From Ectobacillus sp048976805 (GTDB taxonomy: Bacteria > Bacillota > Bacilli > Bacillales > Bacillaceae_G), in the NCBI GenBank assembly GCA_048976805.1, contig JBHGUR010000051.1, positions 1 to 54,571 on the forward strand: DNA of 54,571 bases. Reading direction: 5' to 3'. A program made the position numbers and the translations under genes. Below, piece after piece: positions 24,506-32,642 of this stretch. Positions within the stretch are counted from its first letter, which is position 1, and every line of letters starts with the position of its first letter. Under the pieces are notes generated by a model. The model was not told the DNA's origin. It saw only the letters and a program-made list of their open reading frames with translations, and did no database searches.

Positions 24506-26101
24506 TTATCTTCTGAATATAAGCGGTATTTTGCCGCCTTTCCAAACCGCACCCAATTCTTCATTTGTAAATACCCGCAGCTTAAAAATTAAGAAAATGT
24601 AGGCGATTCCTCCTATTGTCACCGCTGTTAAAGCTTCCAAAGAGGCAACCGCGCGATGATGTACATAAAATACAGGAAATATGTTCTCAAATATGTATGT
24701 GTAAATTATAACTATAAGCACCATGCCAAAACAGGAAAACACAATCCTTCCCGCAATGCTCCACGATACAATCGGATGATGGACTCTCCGCATTACAGCA
24801 ATGGTATTCAGAGCGGCAATGCTGAATAAAGCTGATACAGTCGCAATAGCCGCACCCTTCGCTCCCATGCCTGGAACCAGCAGTATATTTCCCGCATACT
24901 TAACTGCTGCCCCGATAAAGGTAAAGAAAGCGGGCAGCGTTGTATTTCCAAGCCCTTGCAAAATAGAAGCAGACGTAATGGAAAACGCGCTGAATAAGAT
25001 AGAAACGGCTAAAAGCGCCAGTATATTAGACCCTGAATTATTTTGAAACAGCATAATATTTGTTGGACGAATAATGCATATAAGGCCGGCTGAAGCCGCC
25101 AGACCGATAATAAGCGTAATTTTCATGGCCAACTGTACCTTTTCCTGAATAAAAGCCTTGTCCCCTCTTGTCCTCGCGCCTGTAATAAGCGGTATAAGCG
25201 GCAAAGAAAATGCTGTCGCCGCAACTGTCCCAAGCTGTATAAGCGGCATCCCCCGGTCGTACACTCCCTTTAGCACTTTCGCCTCATGTCCCGTTAGCCC
25301 CGTCATCACAAGGAGTTTATATAACGATACAGAATCAATAAGCTGTATGAGAATTAATGAGAGATTGCTTATGCATATTGCAATTCCCTGCCAAAAGACG
25401 AGCTTAACAATAAGCGCTTTATCAGGAATGTCCTCCCGCCCCCTGCTAAAAATCCGCTTTATATCTTTTCTTAAAAAATAAACTAAAATAGCAACGCCAA
25501 TAGCGGCCCCCGCTGCAGAACCGAACATTGCGCCTGCTCCCACTATATAAATGTCAAATCCCGCCGATACTAAAATGAGCGAAAGCACAATAATAACACC
25601 TACCCGCACTGATTGCTCCGCTACCTGCGATACAGCCGTAGGCGTCATATTTCCAATCCCTTGAAAGTACCCCCGCGCAGTTGATAAAAAGGGCATAAAT
25701 AAAAAGGAAAAAGCAACTACCTTAAGCAAAATCCCCAATTTTCTGTCCCCCATCAAGAAACCGATATAATCAGCTCCAAGGAAAATAATTAAAAAGAGAC
25801 ATGCTCCTCCTATCATCAAAAACCAAAATGAAACGAAAATAACTCCCTCTACTCCCCTTTGATCCCCTTTTTCAAATCTTGACGCAACAAGCTTAGAAAT
25901 GACAACGGGAAATCCATATGTTGCAAGCACTAAAGAAATACCGTACAACGGATAAACCTGCTGATAAATATAAAATCCGATATCCCCGGCAATATTCTGA
26001 TATGGGATACGGTAAAAGGCGCTTAGCACTTTCATAATAAGACCTGATAACGTCAAGATGATTGCCCCGCGCCAAAACATACTATGTTTCCTTATTTCCA
26101 T
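24506..26101 (-). CDS. yabM: MOP-superfamily lipid flippase, SpoVB/MurJ-like (YabM)
   Basis: 531 residues with about 14 hydrophobic helices and the polysaccharide-biosynthesis (PST/MATE-like) signature near the start: GAIILTLSGLIMKVLSAFYRIPYQ (split: LTLSGLIMKV, FYRIPYQNIAGD). Members flip lipid-linked cell-wall precursors; B. subtilis has several paralogues (SpoVB, YtgP/MurJ, YkvU), and this one corresponds to YabM by position and length. It follows the spoVT terminator and leads into yabN. Exact substrate is uncertain. Confidence 0.88.
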   Translation of the reverse strand: MEIRKHSMFWRGAIILTLSGLIMKVLSAFYRIPYQNIAGDIGFYIYQQVYPLYGISLVLATYGFPVVISKLVASRFEKGDQRGVEGVIFVSFWFLMIGGACLFLIIFLGADYIGFLMGDRKLGILLKVVAFSFLFMPFLSTARGYFQGIGNMTPTAVSQVAEQSVRVGVIIVLSLILVSAGFDIYIVGAGAMFGSAAGAAIGVAILVYFLRKDIKRIFSRGREDIPDKALIVKLVFWQGIAICISNLSLILIQLIDSVSLYKLLVMTGLTGHEAKVLKGVYDRGMPLIQLGTVAATAFSLPLIPLITGARTRGDKAFIQEKVQLAMKITLIIGLAASAGLICIIRPTNIMLFQNNSGSNILALLAVSILFSAFSITSASILQGLGNTTLPAFFTFIGAAVKYAGNILLVPGMGAKGAAIATVSALFSIAALNTIAVMRRVHHPIVSWSIAGRIVFSCFGMVLIVIIYTYIFENIFPVFYVHHRAVASLEALTAVTIGGIAYIFLIFKLRVFTNEELGAVWKGGKIPLIFRR

Positions 26102-26147
26102 CGAGCAATTCCTTCTTTCCTATACTCATGCCACGTATTATACCATA

Positions 26148-26177
26148 GAAAAAAAGGGGCAGCTAAAAGCTGCCCCC
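26148..26177 (-). terminator. intrinsic terminator after spoVT
   Basis: Minus-strand GGGGCAGC, TTTTA loop, GCTGCCCC, then T7; 8 bases past the spoVT stop. Confidence 0.93.
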
Positions 26178-26184
26178 AAAAATG

Positions 26185-26721
26185 CTATTGCTCCATTTGT
26201 TTCGCGAGGAAACTCGCTGCTGTATCAACAGCTTTATGCTCGACATCTCCAATAATTTTGTCTTTAGAGAAGATAATAACAGCTCCAATCGGATCCCCAT
26301 TAGCAATAATAGGCCCAATTGTATACGACGCTACTTTTTCATGGATTCCATCTATAATTGATATTTCACTTTCGTCCATCATGATAATGGAGTTGCGGTC
26401 ATTCATAACTTTTTCAACTAGTTCTCCAACGCTTTTGTTTAAATATTCTTTTTTAGAAACGCCTGCTACAGCAATAATGGAATCGCGGTCACAAATGAGT
26501 ACATTATGGCCTAAACTGTCATATAGCGCATCAGCATATTCTTTTGCAAAATCACTTAGTTCGCTGATTGGGGAATATTTCTTCAAGATGACTTCTCCAT
26601 CTCGATCCACAAAAATCTCTAATGGGTCTCCTTCACGAATGCGAAGGGTTCTGCGAATTTCTTTTGGAATAACGACTCTGCCTAAATCGTCAATTCGACG
26701 TACTATTCCAGTTGCTTTCAT
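26185..26721 (-). CDS. spoVT: stage V sporulation transcription regulator SpoVT
   Basis: Forespore transcription factor that modulates the sigma-G regulon. 178 residues: N-terminal AbrB-type swapped-hairpin DNA-binding domain (MKATGIVRRIDDLGRVVIPK through about 50) and C-terminal GAF domain (about 58-178). It shares KATGIVR.IDDLGRVVIP with AbrB encoded in this window, so the two may read related DNA. A sigma-G-like promoter precedes it and a strong terminator follows, so it is monocistronic. Confidence 0.97.
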   Translation of the reverse strand: MKATGIVRRIDDLGRVVIPKEIRRTLRIREGDPLEIFVDRDGEVILKKYSPISELSDFAKEYADALYDSLGHNVLICDRDSIIAVAGVSKKEYLNKSVGELVEKVMNDRNSIIMMDESEISIIDGIHEKVASYTIGPIIANGDPIGAVIIFSKDKIIGDVEHKAVDTAASFLAKQMEQ

Positions 26722-26757
26722 TCTAATGCTGCCTCGCTTTCTACAGATGGTAAAAGT

Positions 26758-26798
26758 GGTGATTTCGCTTATCTTATCCTTATCATGTAAAAATCACC
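26758..26798. repeat. 8-bp inverted repeat in the spoVT leader
   Basis: GGTGATTT (26758-26765) and AAATCACC (26791-26798) are perfect inverted arms 25 bases apart, lying between the predicted spoVT promoter and start codon. They could be a split operator (SpoVT is self-regulated in B. subtilis) or a leader hairpin. Confidence 0.55.
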
Positions 26799-26810
26799 AA
26801 CTGTTAAGCA

Positions 26811-26839
26811 TAGTATTGTACACATTAGTTGTTCTATGC
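26811..26839 (-). promoter_or_regulatory. sigma-G-like promoter of spoVT
   Basis: Minus-strand GCATA (26835-26839, fits -35 gHATR), 17-base spacer, AATACTA (26811-26817, six of seven of cATnMTA). Known forespore expression of spoVT agrees. Confidence 0.65.
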
Positions 26840-26865
26840 ACGCCGAATATGATTTTCTTTCTAAT

Positions 26866-29800
26866 CTAGGCATTTACCGCTTCTTTTTTTACATCCTTCA
26901 ACCCTTTTAGCAAGTTTTCTGCAATTGTCAGCCATTGTGAAGTCTCCATGCCTTTTACGTCCAATACGATTTTCAACTTGGCTCCCTCCATACCGAGCCG
27001 CACCATGCGCCCAAAGCTATTTCCTAGCATGAAAAGCTTGCCGCCGTCAATATTTTGGCTCGCTTTCTCAGAGAACAGAAAAGTTACTTCTTGCTTAACT
27101 TGTTTAATTAATTCTATCTTCTCTTGCTTAGCCAATACCTTTAATGTCGCAATTTGCAGCAGGTAGCCGACCTCTTGCGGATAATCGCCGAAGCGGTCAA
27201 TCATTTCCTCTTGCAGCTCTTCGATATCCTCAATTGTAGAAACGCCTCTAAATTGTTTGTACATCATAATCTTTTGTTTACTATCGGAAATATACTCTCT
27301 AGGCAAGTAAGCGTCTACCTCTAAATCAATTTCAACGTTAAACTTATCTTCCTCGTCCACAACGCCTTTACGTTGTTCAATCGCTTCCTTTAACATTTGC
27401 GAATATAAATCGAACCCGACAGAATCAATAAACCCGTGCTGCTCCGCCCCGAGCAAATTCCCAGCTCCGCGAATGGACAAATCCCGCATCGCAATCTTAA
27501 ATCCGGACCCAAGCTCTGTAAACTCCTTAATGGCCTGCAGTCTCTTTTCTGCCACCTCAGAAAGCACTTTATCCTTCTTATACGTAAAATAAGCATAAGC
27601 TACCCGGTTAGAGCGCCCTACACGCCCGCGAAGCTGATACAGCTGGGATAAGCCCATACGGTCCGCATCATATACAATAAGTGTATTTACATTTGGAATA
27701 TCAACACCTGTTTCAATAATTGTTGTACTTACAAGCACATCATATTGACCATCTAAGAAAGAAAGCATAACCGACTCAAGTTCGCCTTCATTCATCTTCC
27801 CATGGGCAAATGTAACACGCGCTTCGGGAACAAGCATCGAAATTTCCTGGGCCTTCCTCTCGATATCTTCTACACGGTTGTATAAAAAATAAATTTGGCC
27901 GCCGCGCGCTAGCTCGCGTTCAATCGCCTCCCGTATTAAAGCGGGATTATACTCCACTACATACGTTTGAACCGGAAAACGGTTTTCCGGCGGAGTCTCG
28001 ATTACGGATAAATCCCGCACCCCAAGCATAGACATATGCAAAGTCCGCGGAATTGGTGTTGCCGTTAACGTAAGTACATCAATATTTGTTTTCATTTGTT
28101 TAATTTTCTCTTTATGCGTTACACCAAATCGCTGCTCCTCATCAATAATAAGCAAGCCCAAATCCTTAAATTTAATATCCTTTGATAGCAGGCGATGCGT
28201 CCCGATTACTATATCAATTGTGCCATCTTTTAGGCCTTTAATCGTCTCATTTTGTTGTTTTCTTGTACGAAAACGGCTTAACAAACCAATATTAATCGGG
28301 TAATCCTGGAAGCGTTCTCTAATGGTTTCATAATGCTGCTGCGCCAAAATGGTAGTCGGAACTAAGATGGCTACTTGTTTCTGATCCATAATCGCTTTGA
28401 ACGCCGCACGTATCGCCACTTCTGTTTTTCCATAACCTACGTCTCCGCAAAGCAGCCGGTCCATCGGCCGTTCGCGCTCCATATCCTTTTTAATCTCGGC
28501 AATAGAACGTAATTGGTCCTCTGTTTCTTGGTAAGGGAATGAATTCTCAAAATCTCGTTGCTCCGCCGCATCCGGCGAAAATGCATAACCCTTTGAAGCC
28601 TCACGTTCCGCATACAGCTTAATTAAGTCATCCGCAATATTTTGGACAGACTTTTCGACCTTATTCTTTACACGCTTCCAATCATTGCCGCCAAGCTTAT
28701 AAATCTTTGGTTCTTTTCCTTCTGAACCAACATATTTTTGTACTTGGTCAATCTGCTCAACCGGTACATACAACTTATCATTTCCTTGATATTTAATATG
28801 CAAATAGTCTTTATGCACGCCGTTGATTTCCAACGTCTCAATTCCGAGAAATTTCCCAATGCCGTGGTTGACATGTACAACATGGTCCCCTATTTTTAAC
28901 TCGGAATAACTTTTAATACGTTCTGCATTTGATAACTTTTGTTTACGCTGCGGTTTTTTCATTTTCTTATTGAATAGTTCTTTTTCCGTAATAACCGCAA
29001 GCTTTTGCATCGGCATTTCAAAACCGGCATTTAAATCCCCTGTAACAACCTGAACACGCCCCGGAAGCAATACATCTGTGCCCGAAATAATATCAGCTTC
29101 AATATCATAATCATTTAAAATTTCTTGAAGCTTCTTAACGCGCTCTTCATTCGCCCCAAGAACCGCGACTGTATAGTTTCCTTTTTTCCACCTGTCCATT
29201 TCTGTTTTTAGCAGCTGCATTTGCCCATGAAAATCCTGCATCGTTTTGCAAGTTACATTCACGATGTTTTGTGGATTTGTATACGGAATATGGCGCAAAA
29301 ACAATGTTAAATATAGGTAATTTCGCGTTTTATGCTGCAAAAACCTTGCAAAATCATGAGAAAGTGCAATATCTTGAATAATTGCCCCCTCTTCCAATAA
29401 GGAGATATACCATTCTGCCTCTTCTTTTTCCAGTTGCTCTGCGGTTTCTTGAATACGCGAAATCTCATCTAGTATAACAACAGCGCTCGCAGGTAAGTAA
29501 TCTATGAGACTTGCAGCCTTTTCATAGAACAAGGAAAGGTATTTAAAGATTTGCTCAATATTTTGTCCACTTTTCAACTTCTCTATTTCATGTCCAATTA
29601 TCTCTACTAAAGATTCTTTAACCTTTTCATCCTTTACCTTTTTCAACGTTGCTGCCAATCCTGCCTCAAGCCGATTCATTCCTCTTTGCATTTCTTCTTC
29701 AGTAAAGATAAATTCCGCCGCCGGGCCGAACGAAACTAAACTTACTTTATCGCGGGAACGTTGGTCATCAATCGTAAAAGTACGAATAGAATCAATCTCC

Positions 29801-30396
29801 GTATCAAAAAGTTCAATACGAATCGGCATTTCTTCCGTTAAAGGATAAATGTCCAAAATACCGCCGCGTATACTGAAATCTCCCGGAGCTTCCACCATTG
29901 ACTTGCGCTCATACCCCATCTGTATAAAGGTACGGGCCATTTGCTCGAGGTCGATATCATCCCCAATCTTTAGTTCTATCTGCTGCTGTTTCCACAACTC
30001 CTTAGAGGGTAAAAAACGCCGTAAGCCAGCAACCGGAACAATAACAATCGCCGGCTCATTTTTTGATAAATGATTTAGCACCTCTATTCTCTGCGCCTTC
30101 AATTCCGGGCTCGCAACCCCAACCTCTGAAGCGATTAACTCATTGACGGGATACAGCCATACTTCTTTCTCTCCTAAAAGGGAAGTAAGGTCTTCATACA
30201 CCTTTTGCGCTTGAAATAAATTATGCGTTACAACCAGCTGCGAGCGCTTTGTCTTTTGATATAGCGCTGCCATTAGCAGTGAACGCGAAGAATTGGACAT
30301 GCCGGAAACAAGCTGTTCCTTTAAGTTTTCTTCTACACCATTTATAACAGAATTGATTTCTTTATTATTATAAAAATGCTCCAATAACCCTATCAT
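26866..30396 (-). CDS. mfd: transcription-repair coupling factor
   Basis: DNA translocase that removes stalled RNA polymerase and recruits UvrA. 1176 residues in order: UvrB-homology module (about 1-370), linker, RNA-polymerase interaction domain with IGDHVVHVNHGIGKF (about 495-510), RecG-like translocase with Walker A LLCGDVGYGKTEVA (about 650), DEEQRFG (about 755), TLTATPIPRTL (about 780), and C-terminal TRCF domain. I start at the ATG preceded by GAGGAG; a TTG seven codons upstream overlaps that site. Follows fin, same strand. Confidence 0.97.
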   Translation of the reverse strand: MIGLLEHFYNNKEINSVINGVEENLKEQLVSGMSNSSRSLLMAALYQKTKRSQLVVTHNLFQAQKVYEDLTSLLGEKEVWLYPVNELIASEVGVASPELKAQRIEVLNHLSKNEPAIVIVPVAGLRRFLPSKELWKQQQIELKIGDDIDLEQMARTFIQMGYERKSMVEAPGDFSIRGGILDIYPLTEEMPIRIELFDTEIDSIRTFTIDDQRSRDKVSLVSFGPAAEFIFTEEEMQRGMNRLEAGLAATLKKVKDEKVKESLVEIIGHEIEKLKSGQNIEQIFKYLSLFYEKAASLIDYLPASAVVILDEISRIQETAEQLEKEEAEWYISLLEEGAIIQDIALSHDFARFLQHKTRNYLYLTLFLRHIPYTNPQNIVNVTCKTMQDFHGQMQLLKTEMDRWKKGNYTVAVLGANEERVKKLQEILNDYDIEADIISGTDVLLPGRVQVVTGDLNAGFEMPMQKLAVITEKELFNKKMKKPQRKQKLSNAERIKSYSELKIGDHVVHVNHGIGKFLGIETLEINGVHKDYLHIKYQGNDKLYVPVEQIDQVQKYVGSEGKEPKIYKLGGNDWKRVKNKVEKSVQNIADDLIKLYAEREASKGYAFSPDAAEQRDFENSFPYQETEDQLRSIAEIKKDMERERPMDRLLCGDVGYGKTEVAIRAAFKAIMDQKQVAILVPTTILAQQHYETIRERFQDYPINIGLLSRFRTRKQQNETIKGLKDGTIDIVIGTHRLLSKDIKFKDLGLLIIDEEQRFGVTHKEKIKQMKTNIDVLTLTATPIPRTLHMSMLGVRDLSVIETPPENRFPVQTYVVEYNPALIREAIERELARGGQIYFLYNRVEDIERKAQEISMLVPEARVTFAHGKMNEGELESVMLSFLDGQYDVLVSTTIIETGVDIPNVNTLIVYDADRMGLSQLYQLRGRVGRSNRVAYAYFTYKKDKVLSEVAEKRLQAIKEFTELGSGFKIAMRDLSIRGAGNLLGAEQHGFIDSVGFDLYSQMLKEAIEQRKGVVDEEDKFNVEIDLEVDAYLPREYISDSKQKIMMYKQFRGVSTIEDIEELQEEMIDRFGDYPQEVGYLLQIATLKVLAKQEKIELIKQVKQEVTFLFSEKASQNIDGGKLFMLGNSFGRMVRLGMEGAKLKIVLDVKGMETSQWLTIAENLLKGLKDVKKEAVNA

Positions 30397-30464
30397 TTTC
30401 GAAACTCCTCTCAGCAAAAAGAGCAGGTTAATATATTTTATGCAAATATTAAAAAAGGCTAAAC

Positions 30465-30491
30465 AGAAAAATGCTTTGGATATGCCAAAGC
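30465..30491 (-). terminator. intrinsic terminator between fin and mfd
   Basis: Minus-strand GCTTTGG, CATAT loop, CCAAAGC, then ATTTTTCTG; directly after the fin stop. Confidence 0.75.
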
Positions 30492-30716
30492 CTATTGAAT
30501 AAATACATCATATTCATGATAATGCGGATTTTGTTCCAACGTTTGCTCACATGATTCACAAATTGTTTTGACATATAAATTTCCGTTTTCATCAAAATGA
30601 GTCATTTCAATTTTTTCTTGCTCTGTTAGTTGCCCTAAAACTGTATTGTAGGCTTGTTCCTGTTTTACAAAACCAACTTTGCTTCCACAATGGCGACAAT
30701 AATAATGCGTATTCAT
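30492..30716 (-). CDS. fin: anti-sigma-F factor Fin (YabK)
   Basis: Small zinc-binding protein that inhibits sigma-F to promote the change to sigma-G in the forespore. 74 residues with two CxxC pairs, CRHC (about 8-11) and CESC (about 53-56), and the conserved VGFVKQE and FDENGNLYVKTICE. A consensus forespore promoter stands 30 bases upstream. In B. subtilis the gene is read by both sigma-F and sigma-G. Followed by a terminator, then mfd. Confidence 0.92.
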   Translation of the reverse strand: MNTHYYCRHCGSKVGFVKQEQAYNTVLGQLTEQEKIEMTHFDENGNLYVKTICESCEQTLEQNPHYHEYDVFIQ

Positions 30717-30746
30717 CTTTTCCTCCTGAAATACTGCAATTATTAC

Positions 30747-30776
30747 TAGTATGGAAGCAAATGAAAAAATTTATTC
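30747..30776 (-). promoter_or_regulatory. forespore promoter of fin (sigma-G/sigma-F type)
   Basis: Minus-strand GAATA (30772-30776), exact 18-base spacer, CATACTA (30747-30753): a perfect match to gHATR-N18-cATnMTA. An insertion element begins one base beyond the -35 box. Confidence 0.85.
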
Positions 30777-30785
30777 TTTTAGAAA

Positions 30786-30912
30786 AGCTCTGTTAAACTT
30801 GATTGTTGATTTTTCACTACAGGCGGACGCTTTCCGCGGGCGGAGCCGAGCCGCTTTTCCCGCTGGAGCCGCTGCCTTTCGTTCCAAATCAACATTAGCC
30901 TTTAACAGATCC
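30786..30912 (+). mobile_element. A-type MITE-like element, copy 2 (127 bp)
   Basis: Starts AGCTCTGTTAAACTTG and ends TTTAACAGATCC, flanked by a perfect 8-bp duplication TTTAGAAA (30778-30785 and 30913-30920). Core CACTACAGGCGGACGC, CCGCGGGCGGAGCCGAGC and CGCTGGAGCCGCTGCC. No ORF of its own. It lies between pth and fin; the rest of the 313-base gap has only a hairpin (GTAAAGCC/GGCTTTAC, 30985-31012) without a T-tract on the minus strand. Confidence 0.88.
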
Positions 30913-31029
30913 TTTAGAAAAGGCGCTTTTTATAAATAGCAGCGTAGCTCCGGGTGAATTTTTATTCATTTTTATAGGCGGGAAGTAAAGCCGTTGCTAG
31001 TGAAGGCTTTACCTTTTATTATACAATAC

Positions 31030-31590
31030 CTACATGTTAAACGTATTCATTACTTGTAAAAACGGCGTCTTTAGCCATTCTTCACAAGCATCGGCGCTTT
31101 TTTCAATAGCTTGTTGCACAGCTGGCAGCTCTTCCGGCGTGAAGCGCCCGAGAACATAGTCCACTACCTTCATTCCATTCTTAGGACGATCGATCCCTAT
31201 GCGAATTCGATTGAATTCCTGCGTACCTAAATGGGCAATAGCAGACTTTACGCCATTATGCCCGCCAGCGCTTCCCTTCATGCGCAGCCGCAGTTTTCCT
31301 ACAGGAATATCCAAGTCGTCATACATAATAATAACATCTTCCACGTTTATCCTATAATAATCCATAAGAGGCCGAATACTTTCCCCAGATAAATTCATAT
31401 AGGTTAGCGGCTTTAATAAAAAAACCTTTTCTCCGCTGATGACTCCCGAGCCGTACAATCCTTTAAATTTTTGCTGATTCAGTTCAATGCCCCAGCGCTT
31501 CGCCAGTTCATCTATTACGAGGAAACCAACGTTATGCCTTGTTAATTCATATTCTCTTCCGGGGTTCCCAAGTCCTACAATGAGCTTCAT
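31030..31590 (-). CDS. pth: peptidyl-tRNA hydrolase
   Basis: Releases tRNA from prematurely dropped peptidyl-tRNAs; allele known as spoVC in B. subtilis. 186 residues: LIVGLGNPGREYELTRHNVGF at the start (split: GLGNPG about 6-11, catalytic His in RHNVGF about 20), TYMNLSGESI (about 63), DDLDIPVGKLRLR (about 92) and GGHNGVKS (about 109). It follows prs directly; the ctc gene found between them in B. subtilis is missing. Confidence 0.97.
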   Translation of the reverse strand: MKLIVGLGNPGREYELTRHNVGFLVIDELAKRWGIELNQQKFKGLYGSGVISGEKVFLLKPLTYMNLSGESIRPLMDYYRINVEDVIIMYDDLDIPVGKLRLRMKGSAGGHNGVKSAIAHLGTQEFNRIRIGIDRPKNGMKVVDYVLGRFTPEELPAVQQAIEKSADACEEWLKTPFLQVMNTFNM

Positions 31591-31619
31591 CTTTTTTCCT
31601 CACCTTCTTCTTTGTTATG

Positions 31620-31654
31620 ATACGAAAAGACGTAACCTTTATCAGGTTACGTCT
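31620..31654 (-). terminator. intrinsic terminator between prs and pth
   Basis: Minus-strand AGACGTAACC, 7-base loop, GGTTACGTCT, then TTTCGTA; 17 bases after the prs stop. The tail is short, so some read-through into pth is likely. Confidence 0.8.
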
Positions 31655-31670
31655 AGCTATATATGCAAAA

Positions 31671-32624
31671 TTAATCGAATAATGTACTTACAGATTGCTC
31701 TTCATAAACGCGAATAATCGCCTCTCCAATGAGCGGTGCAACAGAAAGTTCCTTAACTTTTGCGATCTTCTTTTCTTCCGGCAATGCGATGGAGTTTGTT
31801 ACAATGAGCTCCTTAATATTGGAGTTTTGGATACGTTCAATTGCAGGACCAGATAAAACAGGATGCGTGCAGCAAGCGTATACTTCAGAAGCGCCATTCT
31901 CAACAAGAGCGTTAGCCGCTAAAGTAATCGTTCCAGCTGTATCAATAATATCATCGATTAAGATTGCTGTTTTTCCTTCAATGTTACCGACAATATTCAT
32001 TACCTCAGCCACATTTGGCCTTGGGCGGCGCTTGTCTATAATAGCGATTGGCGCTTTTAAGCGATCCGCCATTTTTCGCGCGCGAGTTACACCACCGTGG
32101 TCAGGAGACACGATGACAATATCCTTCAAGTCTTTCTTTTTAAAGTATTCAGCAAGGATTGGTACACCCATTAAATGGTCGATTGGAATATCGAAAAATC
32201 CTTGAATTTGTGGAGCATGTAAATCTAAAGTAATTACGCGGGTCGCGCCTGCTGTTTCTAAAAGATTTGCCACAAGTTTCGCTGTGATCGGCTCACGTGA
32301 ACGGGCTTTGCGGTCTTGGCGCGCATAACCATAGTAAGGCATAACGATATTAATCGTTTTAGCAGATGCGCGTTTTAATGCATCAATCATAATAAGCAAT
32401 TCCATAATATGCTCATTAACAGGATAGCTTGTAGACTGGATAATAAATACGTCACAGCCACGAATGCTTTCTTCGATGTTAATTTGAATTTCCCCGTCAC
32501 TAAAGCGGGTTACAGAGCATTTTCCCAGCTCTACCCCAATATGCTTAGCGATTTCTTCTGCCACCGCTTTATTAGAATTCAAAGAAAACACTTTTAAATT
32601 AGAATCGAGATATTGAGTCGGCAT
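31671..32624 (-). CDS. prs: ribose-phosphate pyrophosphokinase (PRPP synthetase)
   Basis: Makes PRPP from ribose-5-phosphate and ATP for nucleotide, His and Trp synthesis. 317 residues, class I: FSDGEIQINIEESIRG (about 34-49), the flexible-loop YYGYARQDRKARSREPI (about 98-114), DLHAPQIQGFFDIP (about 131-144) and PRPP loop AILIDDIIDTAGTI (about 217-230). It follows glmU with an 18-base gap and belongs to the same transcript. Confidence 0.97.
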   Translation of the reverse strand: MPTQYLDSNLKVFSLNSNKAVAEEIAKHIGVELGKCSVTRFSDGEIQINIEESIRGCDVFIIQSTSYPVNEHIMELLIMIDALKRASAKTINIVMPYYGYARQDRKARSREPITAKLVANLLETAGATRVITLDLHAPQIQGFFDIPIDHLMGVPILAEYFKKKDLKDIVIVSPDHGGVTRARKMADRLKAPIAIIDKRRPRPNVAEVMNIVGNIEGKTAILIDDIIDTAGTITLAANALVENGASEVYACCTHPVLSGPAIERIQNSNIKELIVTNSIALPEEKKIAKVKELSVAPLIGEAIIRVYEEQSVSTLFD

Positions 32625-32642
32625 TTAGATTAATCCTCCACA

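Noticed and set aside
26084..26869. Plus-strand reading frame of 261 codons opposite spoVT and yabM
   Set aside because: Composition is low-complexity antisense (Ser/Ile-rich) and it crosses two terminators and the spoVT gene.
30985..31012. GTAAAGCC/GGCTTTAC hairpin as pth terminator
   Set aside because: On the minus strand no T-tract follows; the T-rich side is on the plus strand where no gene ends.
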